From Silene noctiflora (lineage: Eukaryota > Streptophyta > Magnoliopsida > Caryophyllales > Caryophyllaceae): DNA of 20,697 nt. The first letter of the stretch is position 1. Every line of letters starts with the position of its first letter. A program made the translations under genes and the position numbers. Under the pieces are notes generated by a model. The model was given only the letters and a program-made list of their open reading frames with translations. It ran no database searches and was not told where the DNA came from. Of the stretch, positions 9,640 to 19,561 are shown piece by piece. Where the stretch lies: the NCBI GenBank assembly GCA_009801015.1, contig VHZZ01008160.1, positions 52,230-72,926 on the forward strand, given 5' to 3'.

Positions 9640-10790
9640 GAATTAAAACTTTATTTTATAATCAACTCTACTGTTTAATAACATGTACTACTTTAAAATT
9701 TGTTTACTGTCTAGTGTTATCTACTACTCTTAAAATTGTTTTATACCTTATTTCCTTTCTTTTTCCCTTAATTTTTCCATGTGGGATATATTTGCTACTC
9801 TTAATTTAAATAGTATACTGTCTAATATTATGTACTCTTAAAATTGTTTTACATATTTCCTTTCTTTGTTCCCTTAATTTTACCATGTGGGATATATATA
9901 TTGCTCCTCCTAATTAAAAAATAAAAAAAAATATTTAAATAGGTAGTTTTAAAAAGTTGAAACTTTATTTTATAATCAATTCTACGTCTAATGTTATCTA
10001 CTATAAAAATTATTTTATACCTTATTCCCTTTATTTCTTCCGATAATTTTTCGTGTGGGATATATTGCTATGGCTAATTAAAATCTAAAAAATATTAAAT
10101 AGATAGTTTAAAAAAGTTGGAACTTATTTTATAATCAACTCTACTATCTAATATTATAAACTACTCTAAAAAAATTATACCATATTTCCTTTCTTTTCCC
10201 TCTTAACTTTTCCATGTGAGATATATATTTACATACTACTCCTAATTTAAATATGTGTACTGTCTAATATTATGTACTCATAAAATCCTCCTATATACTA
10301 AGAGAATAAAAATTCTCAAATATTTTCCCTCCAAAAGGAATATGCTTGAAAAGGAAACAAGGCTCTCTTTTTATTAAATTATTATCTTTTAATTAACATA
10401 TAATCTTTTATTCACTATAATATTTTTTGAACTAAACTATATTAATTTAATTATAATAAACTTATTAATAAATATATATTCTTTATTGTCTGATATTATC
10501 TACTATACTTTATAAAATGTTTATGTGGAGATATGTTTACTACTCCTAATTTAATTAGGTGTACTCATGTAAGATATATTGCTACTCCTAATTAAAATTA
10601 TTTAAATAGGCAGTTTAAAAAGTTAGAAACTTTATAATCAACTTTATTGTCTAATATTACTACCCTAAAAATTGTTTTATACGCAATTTTCTTTCTTTCT
10701 TCTCCTAATTTTTAGATGTGAGATATATTGTTAATCCTAATTAAAATCTAAAAAATATATAAATAGGTAGTTTAAAAATATTTAAATAAG
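9640..10790 (+). repeat. AT-rich tandem array, about 160-bp period
   Basis: Diverged units share the words AACTTTATTTTATAATCAA, GTCTAATATTAT, TTTCCTTTCTTT and CATGTGGGATATAT, then a TTTAAATAGGTAGTTTAAAA block. The first anchor recurs near 9647, 9961, 10121 and 10628. Those gaps are about 314, 160 and 507 bases, the last including roughly 200 bases of other sequence. The CATGTGGGATAT anchor recurs near 9778, 9884, 10051, 10212, 10522, 10567 and 10715. The array is non-coding and partly decayed. It could be an internal minisatellite of a larger non-autonomous transposon. Confidence 0.65.
10286..10488 (+). mobile_element. Helitron 5' terminus, probably truncated
   Basis: TCCTCCTATATACTAAGAGA starts immediately after an A, and soon after come AATTCTCAAA and TTTTCCCTCCAAAAGG. 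This opening is what I recall of plant Helitron 5' ends, which begin TC and insert between A and T. The end marked is only where the flanking tandem repeat resumes (GTCTGATATTATCTAC). No matching plus-strand hairpin plus CTAG terminus follows, so the right border is unknown. Confidence 0.5.
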
Positions 10791-11411
10791 TTAGGAAAAT
10801 TGTAAATAATTAATTTTATTTTTATACTTCTAATAGAAAAATCATAAATAATTAATTAGCTTCTAATTCTCATAGAAGAAATTTAAATAATTTATTGTAA
10901 GTGTTTAAAAAAAGTTGGAGACTATCACGTCGCTCGAAAAAACCTCAAATATATATTTATATTGATTGATTGATTAATTGCCCAAAATATTACTTGAAAA
11001 ATACAAAATTGTTACTAAAAATCGAGGATTCTTGCATCCAAAACGCATGCGCCTTCGCCCCCTTACTGCCTCGGTGTCCCTTGCACCACTTCAAACTAAG
11101 GAAGTATCAAGGCGAGTAGCCAATTTTTTGGATACAAAAAGAGGAGGGCCGTACCTGAAAATGACCCGAGTTGGAGTGACCCAAACTCGACCTGATTTAC
11201 TCTTTTATTTGTCACCTCTAAACACTTCTTTACCTTTGTTTTTTTTTCCTTCCACCATCGTCGTCGCAATCGTTATTTGAATCTAAACAATCCATTATAG
11301 TCATAAAAATGTCATTGATCAATAAGAATGAGTGATCTTTATTTTGCCACATTGTCTTAAATTTTTGCAAAAACCGGCTTTTCTTTAGAAAGTTTTGAAG
11401 AAATGTTCATA
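10791..11411. other. Intergenic, no gene seen
   Basis: AT-rich to about 10975, then an ordinary-composition stretch. The open frame at 10978-11280 has no motif or family resemblance and begins without an ATG. It is not accepted as a gene. Confidence 0.45.
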
Positions 11412-11536
11412 CTCCGTATAAGGCAGAGTTTTAAAGAAAATTTTATATAAAGTATAGTTTTGAAAAAGTGATACCCCATCCATGATCCATCCATCATAAA
11501 TTTCTGCTCAAGTATGAAGTTTAAATTTGGATGGAG
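11412..11536. mobile_element. Short Stowaway-like remnant
   Basis: TA at 11410-11411 is followed by CTCCGTATAAGG. At the other side, TTTGGATGGAG is followed by TA at 11537-11538. On the minus strand the right end reads CTCCATCCAAA, so the inverted repeat is only CTCC(G/A)T. Size and TA borders fit a decayed Stowaway MITE, but the similarity is short. Confidence 0.35.
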
Positions 11537-11538
11537 TA

Positions 11539-13750
11539 TAAGAAAAGCATGATTAATCCTAGTTTGGCCAAAGTCTATACACACTCATGAGAGTCATGAC
11601 TCATATATTTCAACACAAAAGCTAGTGATCGTTAGCATCATTACTCTAATGTGTTATTGGAAGCTACCAAGGGGTTAGGGGTCAGGCATTCGTAGCCTTT
11701 TCCGTACGATGATATTAAGGCTGCCTCGAATCCGCCTTAAAAGAGAGTGTCGAGGTTTAATTTTGATCTAATTTATCTCAATCCGCGAGTCAAGTTTCAA
11801 GAGTAAGAATGCATTCATGTATAATTAATAGGTAAAACATTCCAAGTTAACTAGTGATGAACTTACTACTTTACCAGTGTCAATCAAGGAAGTGAACGGT
11901 TGTACACAGTACATGACTGAGGAAACCACTCCATGGTATTCAATTTTCAAAGTTTAAAGTCAGACGCATTGCAAGAAATACAAGAGAACAGTGAGATAAC
12001 ATTAAGTACTAAAGGGCTTCAAGACTTGAACTCTTTCACATGACAAAAATCACAACCAAGTAACCAACATAAACAGATAATCATCTTACCGAATTAAATG
12101 CACAGCATCACAGCCTTCACAGCCTACTTGAGCTTAACCTACAAGAAATAATTAACAAGCTCGAATTAGTCATGTCGGTTTTGACTTTTCAGGTACATTA
12201 ACATAACAAAATTTTATTCATTCATACAACAACAACATCATCCCAAGGCTCCTGCAAAGTGTGAGGCGAAGGACATTCGGATGTACACAGCCTTACATTG
12301 TTACTGAATGACCAAAGCAGAAAACTGTGCAATAACTGATCAAAAATGAAAGGAATCATATTTCGCAATAAAAAAACAAGTGCAATCAGTTTACTGTGTC
12401 CATCATAATCTAGAACAAAAAAGTAACGAGTCTTTGGATCCATTGGAAATGAAAACGCTTTCTCATTCATCCATAAAGGAAAGAATGGAATTATGATCTT
12501 ATAATCCAACCTTCAATTATGAATATGAATGGCAATTTAAGTGGGAGCATTGTTTAATGCACATGGCTCCACTAAATAGTTCAAAGCAATCCACTTCGTT
12601 AGGTCTTGTGACATAATTAGCTATAAGCAAGCTCTATGCTTATATATTTTGTCACCAATCATATTCTTTAGTGTGATTTTCAGCAATAAATTATTTTCCT
12701 TAAAGAGACATGCAATTCATCATTCTAATTGAGCCTATTCCAACTTAAATGCCTAGGAACACAGTCAAGACAATAAATAAAATTTATTTCATTTCTTCTG
12801 TCATCCGTTTACTTCATGACACAACCACCAAAACTAAATAAACAGCCAAAATAATATTATTAGTATGAAGAAAATGAAGAGAAAAAAGAGAGGGGTAAAA
12901 AGACAAAGGACAGTTCCCATAATGGTTGTGTCACTGATTCACTGCCAGGTAGTGAGGTAGGAGTGGAGTTCATTTATACTGTTGGATACACACACAAGGT
13001 TTTCATTTATAGTCGAGCTGATCGAGTTATTCAATGATCCCAAACAAGTATCACTGAGTTTTGTATCAGAGTAGTTCAAATCACAGACCAACCCAAATCA
13101 ATAAGTATCCTTGGTTTACTTTTTATACACAAATATTGCTAGTCTAAGTACTCACCGGTACAAACATCATAGCAAACTCCCAATTGATTGGAGATCATAC
13201 CGACTAACTTAGTTTGAAAAGACAAGCCTCAAGTACATTTGAGTCCAAGACACGGTGAGACGCTAGCCAAAATGCCTTGCTTTGTCTTAAGTGCGCCCTG
13301 AAGAAAGTACATCTAACGAGACGCACTACTGTGCAATTTCCATAATGTTTTCTTCTAATTCTTTTATCACACGCTTTTCAAACCTTTTCACACCTTTTCA
13401 AACTAAGCCGGTTGATGAGTAAAAGACGAATTTGACTATTTTTTCTATAATCCATACCGCTTAAGATAGATACCCTAATGTGCTGCAAAAGAGCAGTAAT
13501 CTTCTCATCAAGTCAGTATGTGTTGATTCTACTTATACAAAAGTCTAAAATACATCTGGAAGAACATACTCACAATTCTCAAAAATGTACTTTTCCAAGT
13601 ATTTATGTACCTTCATAAAGTATTGTATAAAATCTACTTTAAGTACATACAATACAAGGATTTTTTGAAACATAACGTAAAAATTACATGAAACATGGTA
13701 TACAAGGAACAATGTAGGTGCTAATGCAATAGAATTTTGAAGAGCAGAAA
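11539..13750. other. Long stretch without a recognised gene
   Basis: No coding frame carries a recognisable domain. The minus-strand frame at 12222-12509 has biased hydrophobic content but no motif. GGGGTTAGGGGTCAGGCATT followed by CGTAGCCTTTTCC (about 11672-11703) vaguely resembles the SINE word at 2870. The stretch may be 3' flanking or intronic sequence of a minus-strand transcription unit. Confidence 0.4.
12277..12315 (+). mobile_element. Second SINE-derived fragment
   Basis: TCGGATGTACACAGCCTTAC and, after a short gap, TGAATGACCAA match the start and end words of the fragment at 2870-2940 in the same orientation, with the middle missing. It is a small relic with no promoter boxes. Confidence 0.4.
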
Positions 13751-13777
13751 GTCACATTTCAAAATTTCATCCAAAAC

Positions 13778-13783
13778 TTTATT
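13778..13783 (-). terminator. Candidate poly(A) signal on the minus strand
   Basis: TTTATT on the plus strand reads AATAAA on the minus strand, about 200 bases past the stop codon of the possible exon at 13983-14258. It only matters if that exon is real. In AT-rich DNA this hexamer is common by chance. Confidence 0.25.
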
Positions 13784-13982
13784 CATTTTTCAATCCATGA
13801 CAACAACAATCATCTTAATCCCCAAAATTTCACCAAACACCATTCCGTTGTACGACATGCTAATAACCTAAGATAATATCCAATGCGAATAAACTAGTAA
13901 TACTGCTGATAAATAGCAAAATAATTGAACAAACTATCAATTATACTAACAGTTGATGTAGCGTTGCTACTACCCTATAACT

Positions 13983-14258
13983 TTAGCTAAATAAATACTG
14001 AGAGCTGACTGTGTTAAGCATCCTTTTAGGAGGAACTAATACAAACCTCAAATTGTCAAGAGTGGCCTGTAATCTGGAGTATATAATAACTGGGCTGCTA
14101 AGCAAAGAAAATATTAAAAATCCTATTAAGCATACAGTGGCACAGCTCAAGAGTGCAATAGACCAACAACGTGCAAACCTCGCCCAACCTGGAAACCAAA
14201 CCTTCCTCAGAAACATAGCTGTCTTCTGAACTTCTCTTATGAATTTCTTCACGATTAT
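13983..14258 (-). CDS. Possible terminal exon of an unrecognised membrane protein gene
   Basis: An open frame starts after a possible acceptor (TTTTGAG|ATAATC) and runs 91 codons to a TAG. It has no ATG at its upstream edge, which suits an internal or last exon rather than a whole gene. The product is basic at first (VKKFIREVQKTAMFLRKVWF). A strongly hydrophobic stretch of roughly 25 residues follows (ALLSCATVCLIGFLIFSLLS), then a polar tail. The even composition and the tryptophan- and cysteine-bearing membrane segment look more protein-like than other frames nearby. I do not recognise the family. A poly(A) signal lies about 200 bases downstream. It may equally be a chance frame or a decayed gene. 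Confidence 0.3.
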   Translation of the reverse strand: MIVKKFIREVQKTAMFLRKVWFPGWARFARCWSIALLSCATVCLIGFLIFSLLSSPVIIYSRLQATLDNLRFVLVPPKRMLNTVSSQYLFS

Positions 14259-16892
14259 CTCAAAATATCAAGACCAATGAAATTCTATTCCTCGTGAATA
14301 TTACCAAGGCTTTTAATAACAGACTTGTAGGGCTAAACTAGGATGGTATGCAGCAGCTGATACCATGATTACCATCACCGAATTCCTAGCACCGCCAAGT
14401 TTTAAAATTCTACAACAATACTTAATTTGAACAGGACCAAACAGCTGAAAAGGAGCAGTTTCAGGATTCACACTATTTCACTACCTGGAAAATAGACTAT
14501 TAGGACAATCATCTGATAAACTTCTAGCAGACGATCTTAGGTGTGCGACCGACCTATTGATTTCGTAATTTTTAATAGGATTTGAATTGGTAGCGCACGT
14601 GAACGTGAAACCGTTTCAAACAATTGTACAAGGCACACTGATCAATCATTGCTGAAACTACTGTCTTGAATACACATAAAGAGCAAATACTGATTAGAAA
14701 TTTACCAAACCAGTATATATTTCTCTCTCTCATGAAATTTGTCTTTCTCTTTATTATTACCATGATAGTGATATACTGATATTAAAAAAACAAAAAAAAC
14801 TACATATCCATCTGCTGAAAAATAGGATGGCACTCGGAGACGAAAGACGAATCATCTTCACACCCGGAACAGCTAATCCATTACAGATTAAGTCATGACT
14901 TATGACTTATGAGGACATTGTTGATTGTTGCATATGCAGAAAGAGAAATAAACTGTAGCTACTTGAGAAAACTAGTAACAAGATCACACGTACCGGTATG
15001 CGCAGTTTGAAGGTATAGAGTTCAAAAACAGTCACTCATCTAAGGAATGGTGTTGTAATTCTACACTTTTCCGTAAGAGAAATATGGTTGGTGAAGACGA
15101 AGGTGAAGGAAGCACACCACCCAAGCTATCGAAGTCCGGAAACCCCAGATCCCCTTCACTTGTAAGCTTTCCACTATACATAAATCCTTCAATACATTCC
15201 AAGATAAGAAATTTCGTTAGACACAAGTGAGAAAGGAGAAACAGACATAAGATTTATTGGACTATAATAATGCCACAAGCAAACATCGTACAGGTTGATG
15301 TAATTATTTGGTCAAGATAAAAAAAGTGTGTCCGGGTTTGTTGCAGGACAAATGTTTTAAGTAGTAAATTCAGAAATTACAGAATTATCCGGCATACACA
15401 TTACACAGATTACAGCTTCTCACCATCTCTAATACTACTGCAAGAACTATATCATCCTATATGCTGCATATGCAAACTACAACTTCTCTAACATATGCAA
15501 CCAAATTTAGACTTAAACTAATGCTATTGCACCCTTGATGATAATCAACAGAAATACTAGTATTTATCAATCGGACTACAGCTTGATCCCGCTGACTTGG
15601 CTCCCATCTGTCTATCAGCAACAACACAGTCTTATTGAGCTCAAGCTACACAAATACTATCACTAGTGTAAATAAATATGTAACAGAATTTAGATATGTT
15701 CATAGACTCCTTACAAGAAAAGATTCAGTTTACCTCATAAGCAAGCCACTTCAAAGGAATTATTATAGTTATAAAGAAGATTTGACCGACAGTAACCCTC
15801 TTTCTACGGAGACCAATTTTCTACACAATAAACACACTCTGCAGGAGCTACGTTGTTGTGGTGTGTAGGACAACCACATATCACAGTGGCGGGAGCAGAG
15901 ACAGTGCTTTACCCGAAACTTGCCACAAAGACATGAGCCTTCAGCGTCGCCATAGAAAAGATTTGGAAAGGAAATGACATTGAATCATTATCCTTCCCCT
16001 ACCCTACTCTTCCCTTTCTTTCCCTTCACTTCATCTCCCTCCCCTTCCCTTCCCTCATCTTTGTATCAACTGAGGGTGGTATCAAGCCACAACTTCTTGC
16101 ATATGCAACTCTTGTTATGAAACATTATTATTCATTCTAGTCCATACCCCATAGTCCATACCTATCAACGCAATGATGCTTCGTAGCACTCATTTACGTG
16201 CTCGGTCACATTAGCTCACTATCCTCAACAAAGGATTCAAGAATGTAGCCAGTGTATGGATGGTGGGATTTGGAAGGATAACACTTCTGTTGCATTTTCC
16301 CTCCCTTCCTCCCCTTCCCTCTTTTTTCCGTCGAGCACAGCGTAATGCATTACAGATTTACAGTGCATCAGTTTAAAAGCTTATAACACAGTCCACATCC
16401 TCATTTGCAACCAAAATAACATACCCATCGTACCTATGGAGGGATTTGGAGGCGGGACGAAATACAATAACCAACACTCCTACCAACTAAATTAACATAC
16501 CCATTGTACCCACAGCCACTCTCAAATCGATTACTCGGACTTGCGCTATTTTTCTCATACTTGTGTTTTATATAATTAAGCCAATTCTGAGTCCAAATTT
16601 TTGAGTGTATTTGAATCAAGTCTCACATCCTTGCGTTTCGCAACTAAAACTGCAAATTGAGAAACGGAAAAGGCAATAGAGGGCAACATTATACTAAACT
16701 AATACATATTTTTCGGAGAAATGTGATTGACGATGACAGCAAAATTCAAAAAGCAGCCCAACAGAAGATTAGAGATGTTCATTCAACCAAAATGACCCCA
16801 GAATATTCACCAATTGCAGCCGTCAGTTTCGCTAACAAAAAACGAGCCCAGAATATCTCTAGTAAATTGATTTGGGGGTTAGGGATTCACAT
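14259..16892. other. Low-coding stretch, possibly introns of a minus-strand unit
   Basis: Several short minus-strand segments could be exon pieces, but none can be joined with confidence. One at about 15038-15186 reads KLTSEGDLGFPDFDSLGG and continues with a serine/proline-rich tail. One at about 14340-14400 reads SVMVIMVSAAAYHP. One at about 15812-15975 is cysteine-rich, with SCLCGKFRVKHCLCSRHC. Two polypyrimidine blocks (about 15990-16055 and 16297-16330) share the flanking word GATTTGGAAAGGA or GATTTGGAAGGA and look like a direct duplication. Confidence 0.35.
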
Positions 16893-16898
16893 ACTCAC
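16893..16898 (-). other. Strong splice-donor-like site on the minus strand
   Basis: On the minus strand the sequence is AAACCAG|GTGAGTATG, a near-perfect donor. The 60 or so bases before it contain no ATG in a useful frame. If used, this would be the end of a non-coding first exon. A candidate acceptor (CTCAATTTGCAG) lies about 240 bases downstream. No transcript evidence is available. Confidence 0.3.
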
Positions 16899-17025
16899 CT
16901 GGTTTCTAGTCTTGATGATCAACAGAACGAGTGGAGTATGAGTTTGACTAGAGTCTAGAGCTCATAAACGGGTCTATAGGTCGGATATGAGCCGAATTAA
17001 AAATGGATTTGGTTATAACGTTATA

Positions 17026-17230
17026 TTCCCTCCTTCCCGATCATTTGTTATCCTATCCCATTTTGAGGTGCCTCACTTAATTCCTGTCTTTTTTATTTTA
17101 GGAATGCATTGCATTGAGCAATTTAATTCTTCACACTCAATCTGATTCACTTGTCATTTACTAATTGGTCCATTCCTCCTTAGTTTTTGTGTCAAAAGTA
17201 AAGGACAACAATTGATCGGAACGAAGGGAA
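17026..17230. mobile_element. Stowaway MITE (Tc1/mariner type)
   Basis: TA at 17024-17025 and at 17231-17232 flank the 205-base element. The left end is TTCCCTCCTTCCCGATCATT. The right end on the minus strand is TTCCCTTCGTTCCGATCAAT. The repeats continue as TGTTATCCT and TGTTGTCCT, so about 30 bases pair with few mismatches. This fits the Stowaway consensus CTCCCTCCGTCCC with its TA target. There is no transposase, so it would have been moved by a mariner enzyme encoded elsewhere. Confidence 0.85.
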
Positions 17231-17274
17231 TATTAGTTTTAAACTTAAGTAATTTTGCACAGGTTTACATGTTA

Positions 17275-17420
17275 CACAAAAACTTTTGAGAGACGGTATC
17301 TCAATAACGTTATTAAGAGACCTCTCACATAATGAGGGGATGAAGTTACTTAATTTCTATTTTTCATGTTATGTCTTCCACTAATTTAGTGGAAGACGGT
17401 CTCTCACAAAACCTACTGTG
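17275..17420. mobile_element. MITE with CACA...GAGAGACGGT termini and CATGTTA direct repeats
   Basis: Left end: CACAAAAACTTTTGAGAGAC. Right end on the minus strand: CACAGTAGGTTTTGTGAGAG, then AC. CATGTTA stands directly before (17268-17274) and after (17421-17427), a likely target duplication of at least 7 bases. Each arm also folds on itself: TCTCAATAACGTTATTAAGAGA on the left, with one mismatch, and GTCTTCCACT-AATT-AGTGGAAGAC on the right, a perfect 10-bp stem. It has no coding content. The class could be Mutator-like; that is an inference. Confidence 0.65.
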
Positions 17421-17955
17421 CATGTTAAACATGTTACTTACAAACTTAAATAAATAAATAACTAAAACAAAATTATAAATAATTACAAGTAATACTTTAT
17501 AGGACCTATAAATAAAAAGAAAAGGGAAGCTCGCAATATTTGTTTCTAAATATTAATTCAATGAAAACAAAATTAATAGTCCAACAATTAATATGGGTAC
17601 AATTATGTGAAGCTTAATTAACTTCAACTGTAATTTTAAGACTGGTTACACGGTCGAGTGATACCTAGTGTTCTCAACCGAGCGCCCTGAGATGGAGGTA
17701 TATATGGTACCTAGTTTTGTCTTCTATCACTTGGGTCGAGTGGGAAGAGGACTCCACCGATTGGCTGTCACTCAGTCGAGTGGCCCCTGAAACTCAATCG
17801 AGTCGGGCGGTTTAGTCAGTTTGATCAGTTTTCTTATTGTTTTTGTCGTGGATTATATTAATTATGCCTTGATCTTTTTTCAAATATTATTTTTAAACTC
17901 TACGTTAGTTTCTGAACATCTTTACACTTCCCCACCTTTCTAATCATCTTAAGAG

Positions 17956-18252
17956 TTTGCTTGGATTGAGGATAATAATGTGGAATGAATAGGGGCAAAT
18001 ATATAAGGTAGTTTTCTATGTTTGGTATGAGAGTAATTGTTTACCCCAGTAATATATTAACCTCATGAAAGAGTAAAACATTACCCACCCACCCCCTGTG
18101 TAATGATTCATGGGGTAAAATAATACTCAATAATCATTACCTATATGTCAAACCTATAATCAAAGTACTTATTACCCAAGTAACTAATTTCCCTAGTAAA
18201 TATCTTCCAAATAAAATTTACCCCGTAATTATTTAATGGATTCCAGGCAAGC
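17956..18252. mobile_element. hAT-like MITE with 8-bp target duplication
   Basis: CTTAAGAG occurs at 17948-17955 and again at 18253-18260, a perfect 8-bp direct repeat of the length made by hAT transposases. The left end is TTTGCTTGGATTGAGG, and the right end on the minus strand is GCTTGCCTGGAATCCA. They align as GTTTGCTTGGATT with GCTTGCCTGGAAT if the left border is moved one base out, giving 10 of 13 matches. The 297-base interior is AT-rich with runs such as TTACCCC and GGGGTAAA and codes for nothing. Confidence 0.75.
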
Positions 18253-18772
18253 CTTAAGAGGAAATAGTGTGGTTGATTCATCGGATTAGGGCTCTCTTCT
18301 ACGCATTAATCGAAATCTTTTTGTGTAGGTTCTCTAATTCTATTAGAGGGTTAATTATCATCTCCAGTCCGATATTTATGTTAGTTAATTTCCAATCGAG
18401 ACTTAACCCTAGATTTTAGGGTATTGGGGGAGAATCAGTATAGTTAATTGGTCAATTGAATTTATTAGAGTGTGATTGGGTAATGATATTGATATTATAT
18501 AGGTGACGAGTTTGTACATGAGCACTTCTAGTTCTTGTCTCGCGCAAAATTTTCTTAAAGTAGGGATAATCTCTGCTCAACTTACTTGTGGGATTGATGT
18601 TATTGTTTGCTTTATCGTCTGATGACAACTTGACCATTGTATAATTGGTTGTGATGGATAATGATATTGTGAATATTGGATCAGATTGAGACAATTGTGA
18701 TATTATGATGAGGGAATCAGTACGAGCCACTGATTCCGGCTCCGTTGATCATGAATGTCACCCCAGAGTCTT

Positions 18773-18807
18773 CTCTTGTGGGCCCGCCACAAGAGGGATG
18801 TGCACAT
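18773..18807 (+). repeat. Stem-loop plus ATGTGCACAT palindrome in the old LTR
   Basis: CTCTTGTGG (18773-18781) pairs perfectly with CCACAAGAG (18787-18795) across the loop GCCCG. Two bases on comes the 10-bp palindrome ATGTGCACAT (18798-18807). The same pair of structures, with different stem bases, is found in the young LTR at 19602-19639. Confidence 0.7.
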
Positions 18808-18874
18808 TTATGATCTGAGGGATTAATACTGCGTGATTGTAGCTGTAATACTACGGTTTTCCCTGCCTTTGGTG

Positions 18875-19017
18875 ACTCGACCGAGTAGGACATACTCTGT
18901 CGAGTAAGTTTGTGTCTGTTTAAGTCGGAGTCTGGAAGTGTGGTACTCGATCGAGTAGTCAGGGGACTCGATCGAGTAAGGGCCACTCGATCGAGTAACC
19001 TCCTTACTCGATCGAGT
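18875..19017 (+). repeat. Array of ACTCGATCGAGT palindromes in the LTR
   Basis: Four perfect 12-bp palindromes ACTCGATCGAGT start at 18945, 18966, 18985 and 19006, spaced 21, 19 and 21 bases. Two variants, ACTCGACCGAGT and ACTCTGTCGAGT, start at 18875 and 18894, spaced 19. The spacers of 7-9 bases differ in sequence, so the palindrome and its phase are what is kept. The array lies in the first 175 bases of the LTR, in the likely U3. Confidence 0.9.
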
Positions 19018-19561
19018 AAGTCAGTAATGCGGGCCGATTAAGTTAGGTTTTGTTAATAACGCGAGTTTAATAATTAATCACAATCGACGACTTTTCATTA
19101 TTTCATAACCTTAAACTTTCACAAAAACCTCTCAAGAGATCGTTACTTTGTTTACTCGCGCTATTTGCAAAATCCGGAGCTTGAATCGGTAGTTTTCAGC
19201 GTCGTTTGCGTCATCGTATTCCTTGTCTCGAGGCTAAGATCTTCATACTGTTTTTATGCCTTTTCATTAATGTTGGTTAAACCCTAATTGGGGGTTATGG
19301 TGGTTGTTTGGGGGTTTTCGGTATAGGTTGTGATATGTGATTATGTGTATGTATAAGAGGGGGATTCGTAGAGGATCAATTCTGAGTTGCTTGAGTTGCT
19401 GTTGGTGATTGCTTTCAGGTAGGGTTTCCCTACTCGGTTACTGTCTTATTGTATGGCATTATGGTTATTGTTATTTGTGTGATCTATATAATATGTTGAT
19501 GGATGTTGTGTGATATGGTGGATGTGGTGTTGGCTGTGTTGCGAGATGCGTTCTCGGCTGA

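Larger units (their letters stand above)
17629..18843 (+). mobile_element. Old, degenerate LTR interrupted by a hAT MITE and a younger LTR element
   Basis: The start TGTAATTTTAAG resembles the start of the young LTR (TGTAATACTACG). It is followed by decayed copies of the ACTCGATCGAGT palindrome (near 17648, 17672, 17729, 17751, 17770 and 17792). Near the right edge, CCGCCAC..GAGGGATGTGCAC followed by ATT matches CCGCCAC..GGGGATGTGCAC followed by ATT in the young LTR (from 19616). The order of landmarks is the same in both. After removing the MITE the landmark distance is about 855 bases here and 775 in the young LTR. The homology stops where the young LTR begins, so the remaining 3' part should lie beyond the window. 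The short frames in it are not genes. Confidence 0.55.

Noticed and set aside
8276..10488. One Helitron spanning both termini
   Set aside because: The 3' end at 8276 is on the minus strand and the 5' end at 10286 is on the plus strand, so they cannot be the two ends of one element.
10978..11280. Plus-strand frame of 100 codons
   Set aside because: No ATG at its start, no recognisable domain, no splice or promoter context.
14011..14229. Plus-strand frame of 72 codons
   Set aside because: It is antisense to the possible membrane exon at 13983-14258; it has no motif and no start or splice context better than that of the other strand.
18452..18986. Two minus-strand frames in the LTR region
   Set aside because: They cover LTR sequence, including the palindrome array, and start or end across the LTR border. 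Low-complexity composition, no domain.
18945..19017. CRISPR-like array of short repeats
   Set aside because: Repeats are 12 bases with 7-9-base spacers, in an LTR of a plant genome; CRISPR repeats and spacers are much longer and prokaryotic.
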